Origin: Roseomonas sp. AR75
GTDB lineage: Bacteria; Pseudomonadota; Alphaproteobacteria; Acetobacterales; Acetobacteraceae
Assembly: GCF_005222815.1 (NCBI RefSeq)
Contig: NZ_STGB01000002.1
Span: forward strand, 682,001 to 746,000
Direction: 5' to 3'
DNA: 64,000 nucleotides
The notes beneath the pieces are model-generated. The model was not told where the DNA came from, did not search any database, and saw only the letters and a program-made list of their open reading frames with translations. The position numbers were made by a program, and so were the translations under genes. This document shows, piece after piece, positions 1-7,304 of the stretch (position 1 is the stretch's first letter; every line of letters starts with the position of its first letter).

Positions 1-180
1 GAATGGGCCTCGAAGCGCGCGATGCAGTATGGCGCGAGTTTCGAGGAGGTGGTGGAGGCCGCATTCCTCGCCGGCCTGCCCGCCGGCATGCCCGCCTTCG
101 AAGGCTTTTGTCGCGCCATGCAGGAGATGCGCGAGGGCAAGGGCTGGGTGCCGCAGGGCGAAACTGCCGCGGAGAAGTAG
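1..180 (+). CDS. Carboxymuconolactone decarboxylase (CMD/AhpD-like) family protein, 3' fragment
   Basis: Only the last 59 codons are inside the window; the frame is open from base 1 and stops with TAG at 178-180. The visible part reads EWASKRAMQYGASFEEVVEA then an Ala/Gly-rich helix, the usual layout of the C-terminal half of CMD/AhpD-fold proteins, where small helical subunits decarboxylate lactones or act as thiol peroxidase partners. The CxxC that would mark an AhpD-type redox protein would lie upstream and cannot be seen. It converges with the SDR gene with only 2 nt between stop codons. Family call is from fold pattern; no substrate can be inferred. Confidence 0.6.
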   Translation, partial: EWASKRAMQYGASFEEVVEAAFLAGLPAGMPAFEGFCRAMQEMREGKGWVPQGETAAEK

Positions 181-182
181 GG

Positions 183-917
183 CTACTGGAAGCCGCCATC
201 CACGCCGATGAACTGGCCGGTGATGGACCGCGCGGCGTCGGAGGCGAGGAACAGCACTGTTCCCGCGATCTCCTCCGGCTCCACGAAGCGGCCGGTCGCC
301 TGGCGCGATAGGTAGCGCGCCTCGGCCTCCTCCGGCGCCAGCGCGTTCGCCTCGGCATAGGCGGACAGCACGCGTGCGATGCGCTCGCCGCGCACCGATC
401 CCGGCAGGATCGCATTCACGCGGATGCCCTGCGCGCCGACCTCGCGCGCCAGCGTCGCCGTGAAGCCGAGCAGGCCCCATTTCGACGTGACATAGGGGCT
501 GCGCCCGGGATGCCCGATGCGCGCGGCGACGGACGCCATGTTGACGATCACGCCCTCGCCGCGCGCCGCCATGCGCGGCAGGATCGCGCGCGAGAGCAGG
601 AAGGGCGCGGTGAGGTTCACCGCCATCACCTCCGCCCAGTCCTCCGGCGGCATGTCCGTCACGTTCAGCGTCGGGCCGGCGATGCCGCCGTTGTTGACCA
701 GCAGGAACACGTCGCCCGCCGCGTCGCCCAGCGCGGCGATCTGCACCGGATCGCGCAGGTCGCAGGGCACCCAGTCCGCGCCGCATTCCGCCGCGCGCGC
801 CGCGCCCTCGCTGCCCGGCAGGTCGGAGAGCACCACCGCCCATCCCGCCTCGCGCAATGCACGCACCACCGCCAGGCCGATCCCGGACGCGGCGGCGGTG
901 ACCAGCGCCCGGCGCAT
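183..917 (-). CDS. SDR family NAD(P)-dependent oxidoreductase
   Basis: A 244-residue classical short-chain dehydrogenase. The N-terminal cofactor loop is TAAASGIGLA (about residues 8-17), NNGG lies near residue 75, the catalytic serine is in NMASVAARIGH (about 127) and the YVTSKWG motif gives Tyr and Lys near 140-144. It ends with the SDR tail SITGQFIGVDGG. The ATG at 915-917 overlaps the TRAP large-permease stop (ATGA), so it is the last gene of the translationally coupled dehydratase/TRAP operon. It probably oxidises or reduces a hydroxy or keto acid made in that pathway; the substrate is inference. Confidence 0.9.
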   Translation of the reverse strand: MRRALVTAAASGIGLAVVRALREAGWAVVLSDLPGSEGAARAAECGADWVPCDLRDPVQIAALGDAAGDVFLLVNNGGIAGPTLNVTDMPPEDWAEVMAVNLTAPFLLSRAILPRMAARGEGVIVNMASVAARIGHPGRSPYVTSKWGLLGFTATLAREVGAQGIRVNAILPGSVRGERIARVLSAYAEANALAPEEAEARYLSRQATGRFVEPEEIAGTVLFLASDAARSITGQFIGVDGGFQ

Positions 918-2221
918 CAGCCCGCCATCAGCTTCGGCAGGAACAGCACAAGCCCCGGCAGTGCGATGATCAGCAGCACCCGGGCGATGTCGGCGACGAC
1001 GAAGGGCACGATGCCGCGATAGATGGTGCCCAGCTTCACGTCGCGGATCACGCCCTGAATGACAAAAAGATTCAGCCCCAGCGGCGGCGTGATCAGGCTG
1101 AGCTCGGTCGCCATGACCACGAAGATGCCGAACCAAACCGGATCGAAGCCGAGTGCGCTCACCACCGGGAACAGCACCGGCACGGTCAGCAGGATCATGG
1201 AAAGGCTCTCCATGAAGCAGCCCAGCACCAGGTAGATGCCGAAGATCACCAGGATCACCGCCAGTGGCGAGAGCCCCGCGCCGGTGACCAATTCCTCCAG
1301 CGCGCGCGGCAGGCCGATCAGGTTCATGAAGTTGGAGAAGACCAGCGCGCCGATCAGCACGACGAACAGGCTCGCCGTGGTGCGCACCGTCTCCAGCAGG
1401 CAGGAGAGGAACAGCCGCGGCGTCAGGCTTCGCCGCAGCAGCGCGAAGAGCAGCGCGCCCGCGGCGCCGACGCCCGCCGCCTCGGTCGGCGTGAAGATGC
1501 CGGCATAGATGCCGCCGATGATCAGCACGAACAGCGCCAGCACTGGTCCGATGGTCAGCAGCCGCGCGAAGCGCTCCCGCAGCGGGACGGGATCGGCCGC
1601 GGGTCCCGCCGCCGGATTGCGCCGCACCACGAAGGCGACGGCGAGCAGGTAGAACAGGATCGCCACAACGCCCGGCGCGATGCCCGCGATGAAGAGCTGG
1701 CCGATATCCGTGCCGGTCGCGATCCCGTACAGCACCATGATGACGGAGGGCGGGATCAGGATGCCGAGCGTCCCGCCCGCCGCGATGGAGGAGGCCGCCA
1801 GGCCGTCGCTGTAGCGGTAGCGCCGCATCTCCGGCATCGCGACCTTCGCCATCGTCGCCGCCGTGGCGATGGAGGAACCCGAGACCGCCGCGAAGCCGCC
1901 GCAGGCCGCGACGGTCGCCATCGCCAGCCCACCGCGCCGATGGCCGAGGAAGCCGTGGCAGAGGCGATACAGATCCTCCGACATGCCCGCCCGCGTCACG
2001 AAGGCGCCCATCAGCAGGAACATCGGCACGACCGAGAGTTCGTACGACATCGTCGCGGTGAACGGGATCTGCCCGATGATGCCGAAGGCGGCGCGCTCGC
2101 CCACGCTCAACCACAGCCCCGCGCCGCCCACCGCCAGCATCGCGAAGGCGATGGGCAGGCCCAGCATCATCAGGCCGAACAGCGCCGCGAAGGCGAGGCC
2201 CGCGCTCTCCCAGACTTCCAT
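917..2221 (-). CDS. TRAP transporter large permease (DctM-like)
   Basis: A 434-residue polytopic membrane protein starting MEVWESAGLAFAALFGLMML. It carries the DctM family pattern: many hydrophobic segments, a conserved GGSFxA-like stretch rendered here as AACGGFAAVSGSSIATAA, and IPPSVIMVLYG. It forms the Na+-driven transport channel of a tripartite ATP-independent periplasmic transporter together with the small permease and the periplasmic binding protein encoded just upstream. The ATG at 2219-2221 shares a base with the small-permease stop codon, and its own stop overlaps the SDR start. Length is normal for the family. The longer frame upstream of this ATG is the small-permease region read in another frame. 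Confidence 0.93.
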   Translation of the reverse strand: MEVWESAGLAFAALFGLMMLGLPIAFAMLAVGGAGLWLSVGERAAFGIIGQIPFTATMSYELSVVPMFLLMGAFVTRAGMSEDLYRLCHGFLGHRRGGLAMATVAACGGFAAVSGSSIATAATMAKVAMPEMRRYRYSDGLAASSIAAGGTLGILIPPSVIMVLYGIATGTDIGQLFIAGIAPGVVAILFYLLAVAFVVRRNPAAGPAADPVPLRERFARLLTIGPVLALFVLIIGGIYAGIFTPTEAAGVGAAGALLFALLRRSLTPRLFLSCLLETVRTTASLFVVLIGALVFSNFMNLIGLPRALEELVTGAGLSPLAVILVIFGIYLVLGCFMESLSMILLTVPVLFPVVSALGFDPVWFGIFVVMATELSLITPPLGLNLFVIQGVIRDVKLGTIYRGIVPFVVADIARVLLIIALPGLVLFLPKLMAG

Positions 2222-2709
2222 CAGCCGCCCGCCGTCGCGCCGGGCCGGCCGCGCAGCGCCGCGAGACCGTCCAGCACGAAGGCCGCCGCCGCCACCCACA
2301 GCAGCCACGACATCGCCGTGGCGACGCCGCCACGGGGAATGCCGAGTTCCAGCGTCACCTCGCCCACACGCAGCAACCGTTCGCCGTACAGACCAAGCCG
2401 CCAGGCGAGCAGCCCGCACACGGCGGCGCAGACCAGGCCGAAGACCAGCCCGGCCGCGCGCTTCACCCGTTCGGGCAGCAGGTGGTCGAACAGGGTCACC
2501 GTGATGTGCTCGCGCCGCCGCGTGGCCAGCGGCAGCGCGAGGAAGACGATCAGCCCCATCATCACCTCGGTCGCCTCGAAGGCGCCGTGCAGCGGCCGGT
2601 TGAAGAAGTACCGGCCGCCGACATCCACCGTGGTCACCACCATCATCGCCGCCGCCAGCACGCCGGCGAGAAGCGCAAGCAGCGCGAAGAGGCGGTCCGC
2701 CCAGATCAA
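2221..2709 (-). CDS. TRAP transporter small permease (DctQ-like)
   Basis: About 162 residues with four hydrophobic segments, the DctQ layout, including RYFFNRPLHGAFEATEVMM and LPLATRRREHITVTLFD, which match the family's conserved loop. I place the start at TTG 2707-2709, whose last two bases form part of the upstream binding-protein stop (TTGA), giving an N-terminus LIWADRLFALLALLAG that runs directly into the first membrane helix. An ATG start lies 105 nt further upstream but would add an Arg/Gly-rich non-membrane tail inside the neighbouring gene. It pairs with the large permease in the inner membrane. Confidence 0.85.
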   Translation of the reverse strand: MIWADRLFALLALLAGVLAAAMMVVTTVDVGGRYFFNRPLHGAFEATEVMMGLIVFLALPLATRRREHITVTLFDHLLPERVKRAAGLVFGLVCAAVCGLLAWRLGLYGERLLRVGEVTLELGIPRGGVATAMSWLLWVAAAAFVLDGLAALRGRPGATAGG

Positions 2710-3758
2710 CGCACGTTCACCCGCCGCTCCGCGGTGTAGAGCCGCGCCATGGTGCGGGCGTAGTCCAGGATCTCCTGGCCCGGCAGGTTGCGCTTCTGCG
2801 CCTCCGCCAGCCACTCGGTCTCCAGCACCTTCAGCCGTTCCTTCGCCTTGTTCACCTCGGCTTCCGCCAGCGTGTTGAAGGCGACGTTGCGCGCCTCCAG
2901 CCCCTGCTGCCCGACGCGGTCGCCCATCGTCCAGGCCCAGCCGGATTGCAGCGCGATGGCGATGCCGGAGTGCTTGTTCACCGCGGCGCGCTGCGCATCC
3001 GTCAGCCCCTGCCAGGTGCGTTCGTTGAAGGCAATCCAGAAGGTGTCGGTGTAGAGCCCGCCCGGGATCAGCGTGGTGGAGCGGATCACCGGCGTGATGT
3101 TGAAGAAGGCGATGGATTCGATCGGGAAGGTGATGCCGTCCGCCACGCCGCGCGCCATCGCCTGCTGCGCCTCGGTCGGCGGCAGCTGCACCGGCGTGCC
3201 GCCCAGCGCGGTGATGATGCGCCCCGTGACGTTGCCGCCCACGCGCACGCGGCGGCCCTGCATGTCCTCGAGCTTCGTGACCGGCTCGCCGCGCCAGTGC
3301 AGCGCCGGCACGGAATGCACGAAGAGGCCGGCGACATGCGCGCCGCGATGCTCGTTGTAGCGACCGCCGTAGCGCTGGTAGGTCAGCCAGGAGGCCGCGG
3401 CGCCCGCCCAGGGGTCGGGCGACATGAAGGGCAGGTCCATCACCTGCGTCATGGTGAAGCGGCCAGGGTTGTGGCCGGAGACGCCGTAGCCCACGTCGAA
3501 GGCGCCATCGAGCAGCAGGTCGAAGGTCTGCGGCGGCGGGCCGAGCGCGCTCGGCATGATCTCGAACTTCAGCGAGCCGTTGCTCTCCGCCTCGATGGCG
3601 CGGGCCCAGGGCTCGATGATGCCGCGCGGGATCAGGTGGTGCGCCGGCAGCCAGTTGCCGACGCGGATGGTGCGCGTCTGCGCCGCGGCGCGGCCGACCA
3701 GCGCGGGGGTGGCGAGCACCGCCGCCGTCCCCGCCATCAGCATCCGTCGTGTGGTCAT
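2706..3758 (-). CDS. TRAP transporter periplasmic substrate-binding protein (DctP/TAXI-like)
   Basis: A 350-residue periplasmic receptor. The N-terminus MTTRRMLMAG followed by an Ala-rich segment ending in GRAAAQT is a probable Tat-type signal peptide with cleavage after AAA. The body has the DctP pattern, including GVADGITFPIES, a short region normally contacting the carboxylate of the ligand, and a C-terminal LTDAQRAAV helix. A GGGAGAG ribosome-binding site precedes the ATG within the end of the preceding gene. It delivers ligand to the two TRAP permeases encoded next. The neighbouring dehydratase and reductase suggest a hydroxy or sugar acid as ligand, which is inference. Confidence 0.93.
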   Translation of the reverse strand: MTTRRMLMAGTAAVLATPALVGRAAAQTRTIRVGNWLPAHHLIPRGIIEPWARAIEAESNGSLKFEIMPSALGPPPQTFDLLLDGAFDVGYGVSGHNPGRFTMTQVMDLPFMSPDPWAGAAASWLTYQRYGGRYNEHRGAHVAGLFVHSVPALHWRGEPVTKLEDMQGRRVRVGGNVTGRIITALGGTPVQLPPTEAQQAMARGVADGITFPIESIAFFNITPVIRSTTLIPGGLYTDTFWIAFNERTWQGLTDAQRAAVNKHSGIAIALQSGWAWTMGDRVGQQGLEARNVAFNTLAEAEVNKAKERLKVLETEWLAEAQKRNLPGQEILDYARTMARLYTAERRVNVR

Positions 3759-4648
3759 GCTTGCTCTCTCCCTGCCTGTGGTTCCGTCAGCGCGAAGATG
3801 CGCAGCGCGTCGGCTTCGGCGCCCTCGCGCGCGATCAATGTCCGAAAGATCTCGGCGGCGAGGCCGGCGATGGGCAGCGGGCTGCCCTTCTGCACCGCCA
3901 GCGCGCGCGCCGTGTCGAGATCCTTGAGCATGGTGTAGGCGTGGCCGAGCGGCGGGTCGTAGGTGCCCGCCACCATCCGCGGCACGCAGATCTGCATCGG
4001 CTTGGAATCCGCCCAGCCGCCGGCCAGCGCCTCCGGCAGGCGCGCGGCCTCGATGCCGGCATTCGTCGCCAGCCGCGTCGCTTCCGCCAGCACGCACATC
4101 AGGCTGCCGACGATCACCTGGTTGCAGAGCTTCGTCGTCTGCCCCGCGCCGGAAGGCCCCATCAGCGTGAAGCGCTGAGCCATCGCGCGCACGAAGGGCT
4201 CCGCGCGCGCGAAGGCCGCGGCGTCGCCGCCCGCCATCACCGCCAGCGTGCCCGCCTCCGCGCCGGGCACGCCGCCGGAAACCGGCGCATCCAGCCAATG
4301 CGCGCCGCGCTCCGCCAGCAGGCGGGACGCGAAGGCGCGCGTCGCTTCCGGCGCCATGGAGGAGAAATCCACCAGCACCGCGTCACGCGCGATGCCGTCC
4401 GCGATGCCGCCCGCCCCGAACACGGCGGCCTCCACCGCCTTCGTGTCCGTCAGGCACATGAACACCACCGGCGCGTCGCGCGCGCAGTCGGCCGCGCTCG
4501 CCGCCAGCACCGCCCCCGCCTCCACCGCCGGCGCGCATTTCGCCGCGGTGCGGTTCCACACCGTCACGCGATGCCCGGCGCCGAGCAGGCGCTTCGCCAT
4601 GGGCAGGCCCATCAGCCCCATGCCGACGAAGCCGAGCATGTCGCTCAT
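3755..4648 (-). CDS. 3-hydroxyisobutyrate dehydrogenase-type NAD(P)-dependent oxidoreductase
   Basis: A 297-residue beta-hydroxyacid dehydrogenase. The N-terminal Rossmann loop is GFVGMGLMGLPMAKRL, the substrate loop is DAPVSGGVPGAEAGTL (about 120-135) and the catalytic lysine sits in GQTTKLCNQV near residue 170. Family members include 3-hydroxyisobutyrate dehydrogenase and tartronate-semialdehyde reductase (GarR/GlxR). Its stop overlaps the TRAP receptor start and its start overlaps the dehydratase stop, both as ATGA. With a hydroxypyruvate-isomerase-like gene divergently transcribed nearby, tartronate semialdehyde reductase is a reasonable but unproven assignment. Confidence 0.88.
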   Translation of the reverse strand: MSDMLGFVGMGLMGLPMAKRLLGAGHRVTVWNRTAAKCAPAVEAGAVLAASAADCARDAPVVFMCLTDTKAVEAAVFGAGGIADGIARDAVLVDFSSMAPEATRAFASRLLAERGAHWLDAPVSGGVPGAEAGTLAVMAGGDAAAFARAEPFVRAMAQRFTLMGPSGAGQTTKLCNQVIVGSLMCVLAEATRLATNAGIEAARLPEALAGGWADSKPMQICVPRMVAGTYDPPLGHAYTMLKDLDTARALAVQKGSPLPIAGLAAEIFRTLIAREGAEADALRIFALTEPQAGREQA

Positions 4649-6360
4649 CGCGCGCCGCGCCCGTCCGGGAAGCGGCCGCCGCCCTGATGCGTCACCGCGC
4701 CCTCATTCGCCTGGCCGACGAGTTTCGCGTATTTTGCCAGCGCGCCCGAGACATGCGGCGTGGCGCGCGGCTGCCAGGCGGCGCGGCGCGCTTCCAGTTC
4801 AGCCGCATCCACCGCCAGCGCGATGCTGCCTGCTACGCCGTCGATGCGGATCACGTCGCCGTCGCGCACCAGCGCGAGCGGCCCGCCCACCGCCGCTTCC
4901 GGCGCGGCATAGCCGATGCACATGCCGCGCGTCGCGCCGGAGAAGCGTCCGTCGGTGAGCAGCGCCACCTGCTCGCCCATGCCCTGGCCGTAGATCAGCG
5001 CGGTCAGGCCCAGCATCTCCTGCATGCCCGGCCCGCCGACCGGGCCTTCGTAGCGCACGATCAGCACCTCGCCGGGCTTGTAGGCGCGCGCCGCGACGCA
5101 GGCCACGGCCTCGCCCTCGCTGTCGAAGCAACGCGCGGGCCCTTCGAAGACCGGGTTCTTCAGCCCCGCCACCTTCAGCAGCGCACCATCCGGGCAGAGA
5201 TTGCCCTTCAGCACCACGACGCCGCCGGTCGGCAGGATGGCGCGCGCGACCGGGCGGATCACCTCGCCATCCGGCGCGGGCGCGTCGGCATAGGTTTCGG
5301 CCAGGGTGCGACCGGTCACGGTCAGGATGTCGCCATGCAGATGGCCGCTTTCGATCAGCGCACGGATCACCACGGCGGCGCCGCCGACTTCGTGCAGTTC
5401 CGCCGCGTGATAGGCTCCGCCGGGGCGCAGGTTGCCGATCAGCGGCGTGCGCTGCATCACCACCGCCGCGTCATCCATGGTGAAGCGGATGCCGGCCTCG
5501 TTCGCGATGGCGCAGAGATGCATCGCCGCATTGGTGGACCCACCCGTCGCCGCGACGATGGCGCAGCCATTCTCGATCGCCTTGCGCGTCACGATCTGCC
5601 GCGGCGTGGGTCCATCGCCGGCGATCATCGCCATCACCAGCGCGCCGGCGCGGCGGCTGAGCGCGGCGCGTTCGCTGAACACGGCTGGCATGGTGGCGCT
5701 GCCCGGCAGGCCCATGCCGATCGCCTCCGCCACCATTGCCATCGTGTTCGCCGTGAACTGCCCGGCGCAGGCGCCGACGGTCGGCTTGCAGGCCATCTCC
5801 AGCCCGCGCAGTTCTTCCTGGGTCATCGTGCCGGCCATCACCGCGCCGACGCCTTCATAGGCATCCAGCACGGAAACCTGCTTCCCCCGCCAGGTGCCCG
5901 GCAGCGCGCTGCCGCCATAGACGAAGACCGAGGGCACGTCGCAGCGCACCATCGCCATCAGCACGCCCGGCAGCGTCTTGTCGCAGCCGCCGAAGCCGAC
6001 CAGCCCGTCATAGGCGTGGTTGTGCACCACGACTTCGATGGAATCCGCGATCACTTCCCGCGACACGAGGGAAAACTTCATCCCCTCATGCGCCATGCCG
6101 AGCCCGTCGGAGGCGGAGATGGTGGTGAATTCGCGCGGCGTGCCACCAGCCTCCGCGATGCCCTGCCTCGCGGCCTCGGCCTGCCAGCCATGGCTCATGT
6201 TGCAGGGCGTGGTCTCGCCCTTCATGGAGACCACCCCGACCATGGGCTTCGCGATGGCCGCGTCATCGAGGCCCATGGCGCGCAGGAAGGCGCGATGCGG
6301 CGTGCGGTCCAGCCCGTCCGTCGTGATGCGCGACCGCAACGGCCTGCCCTGCCCCGCCAC
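4645..6360 (-). CDS. ilvD: IlvD/Edd family dehydratase (dihydroxy-acid or sugar-acid dehydratase)
   Basis: A 571-residue Fe-S dehydratase. The three cluster cysteines are visible in CNMSHGWQ, GGCDKTLPG (the Lys is the usual carbamylated metal ligand) and GACAGQFTANTM; the C-terminus has GRFSGATRGMCIGY. IlvD proper converts 2,3-dihydroxy-3-methylbutanoate to 2-ketoisovalerate; paralogues dehydrate pentonates or hexonates. The start is GTG at 6358-6360 with GGGGGAGG about 8 nt upstream. It heads a catabolic TRAP operon rather than lying with ilvB/N/C (47-52 kb), so a sugar-acid dehydratase is plausible. The family call is firm; the ilvD symbol is tentative. Confidence 0.85.
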   Translation of the reverse strand: MAGQGRPLRSRITTDGLDRTPHRAFLRAMGLDDAAIAKPMVGVVSMKGETTPCNMSHGWQAEAARQGIAEAGGTPREFTTISASDGLGMAHEGMKFSLVSREVIADSIEVVVHNHAYDGLVGFGGCDKTLPGVLMAMVRCDVPSVFVYGGSALPGTWRGKQVSVLDAYEGVGAVMAGTMTQEELRGLEMACKPTVGACAGQFTANTMAMVAEAIGMGLPGSATMPAVFSERAALSRRAGALVMAMIAGDGPTPRQIVTRKAIENGCAIVAATGGSTNAAMHLCAIANEAGIRFTMDDAAVVMQRTPLIGNLRPGGAYHAAELHEVGGAAVVIRALIESGHLHGDILTVTGRTLAETYADAPAPDGEVIRPVARAILPTGGVVVLKGNLCPDGALLKVAGLKNPVFEGPARCFDSEGEAVACVAARAYKPGEVLIVRYEGPVGGPGMQEMLGLTALIYGQGMGEQVALLTDGRFSGATRGMCIGYAAPEAAVGGPLALVRDGDVIRIDGVAGSIALAVDAAELEARRAAWQPRATPHVSGALAKYAKLVGQANEGAVTHQGGGRFPDGRGAR

Positions 6361-6471
6361 TCGACTGCCTCCCCCGGAATGCCCGATCCTGGCGGAGACT
6401 AGATCACTTCGCGCGGCGGCAAAATCGCCCCCGGGGCGGGATTCCGCCGCGCATCAGCCCCGGGAACGCCG
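6361..6471. promoter_or_regulatory. Divergent promoter region between the dehydratase operon and hyi-like gene
   Basis: A 111-nt gap between two start codons facing away from each other must hold promoters for both the dehydratase/TRAP operon and the isomerase gene. It contains a GC-rich imperfect inverted repeat around 6430-6470 and an AT-richer patch near 6395-6425. I could not pick convincing -35/-10 boxes, so only the region is annotated. Confidence 0.4.
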
Positions 6472-7281
6472 ATGCGGATCGCCGCCAACATTTCTCTTCT
6501 GTTCGCCGACCTGCCGTTGCCGGCGCGCTTCGCCGCGGCGGCCGGGATGGGGTTCGAGGGGGTGGAGATCCAGTTCCCCTACGACCACGACGCGGCCACC
6601 CTAGCCGAATCGGCGAAGGCGGCCGGCATGCCGGTCGTGCTGATCAACATCCCGGCCGGCGACATCGCGGGCGGGGATGTCGGGCTCGGCGCCCTGCCCG
6701 ACCGTTGCGCGGAATTCCGGGCCGCCGTGCAACGCTGCATTCCGTATGCGACGGCGCTCGGCGCGAAGCGAGTGAACATCCTTTCGGGCCGACCCAGGCC
6801 AGGTGCAGACCGTGCCGCCTGCCATGCGACGCTGGTCGGGAACCTGCGCCATGCCGCCGAGGCCTTCGCGCCCTTCGGCGTCCGGGTGCTGGTGGAGCCG
6901 GTGAATCCCTTCGACGTGCCGGGCTTCTTCCTGGACAGCCTCGACACCGCGCTGCGCGTGCTGGACGACGCGGCGCATCCGAATGCCGGCCTGCAGTTCG
7001 ACCTGTACCACATGGCGCGCACCGAGCCCGACCTACCGGCGGCCATCGCGCGGGCCGGCGCGCGCATCGCGCATGTGCAGTTCGCGGATACGCTGGGCCG
7101 GCATGAGCCGTTCAGCGGCGCAATCGACTTCGCCGCGGCCTTCGCGGCGCTGCGCAAGGCCGGCTACGACGACTGGATCGCCGCGGAGTATCGGCCGCGC
7201 GGGGCGACGGTGGATGGCATGGGTTGGCTGGGGCCGTTCCGAGGCTTGGTTGCCCCCCTCACCCAACCCTCTCCCCCCTGA
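6472..7281 (+). CDS. hyi: Hydroxypyruvate isomerase family protein (Hyi/OtnI-like)
   Basis: A 269-residue xylose-isomerase-like TIM barrel. It matches the Hyi pattern: MRIAANISLLFADLP at the N-terminus, GFEGVEIQFPY, LINIPAGD, VNILSGR, VLVEPVNPFDVPGFF and a C-terminal WIAAEYRPRG; metal-binding Glu and His residues lie in VEPVN, QFDLYH and AEYRP. Hyi interconverts hydroxypyruvate and tartronate semialdehyde; OtnI paralogues act on four-carbon acids. The last dozen residues (GLVAPLTQPSPP) and the stop codon come from a GC-rich inverted repeat rather than family sequence. It is divergent from the dehydratase/TRAP operon and likely serves the same pathway. Confidence 0.87.
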   Translation: MRIAANISLLFADLPLPARFAAAAGMGFEGVEIQFPYDHDAATLAESAKAAGMPVVLINIPAGDIAGGDVGLGALPDRCAEFRAAVQRCIPYATALGAKRVNILSGRPRPGADRAACHATLVGNLRHAAEAFAPFGVRVLVEPVNPFDVPGFFLDSLDTALRVLDDAAHPNAGLQFDLYHMARTEPDLPAAIARAGARIAHVQFADTLGRHEPFSGAIDFAAAFAALRKAGYDDWIAAEYRPRGATVDGMGWLGPFRGLVAPLTQPSPP

Positions 7282-7291
7282 GGGGAGAGGG
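7267..7291. terminator. Bidirectional hairpin terminator between convergent genes
   Basis: A perfect 10-bp stem CCCTCTCCCC (7267-7276) with GGGGAGAGGG (7282-7291) and loop CCTGA, followed by CTTTTGGG. It lies between two convergent genes and contains the stop codon of the upstream plus-strand gene in its loop. It belongs to the dispersed repeat family also seen near 50.0 kb. Confidence 0.6.
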
Positions 7292-7304
7292 CTTTTGGGC
7301 GATC

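Noticed and set aside
4687..6402. 571-codon plus-strand open frame
   Set aside because: Exactly antisense to the IlvD-type gene; His/Arg/Gly-rich translation with no family motif, typical of antisense frames in GC-rich coding DNA.
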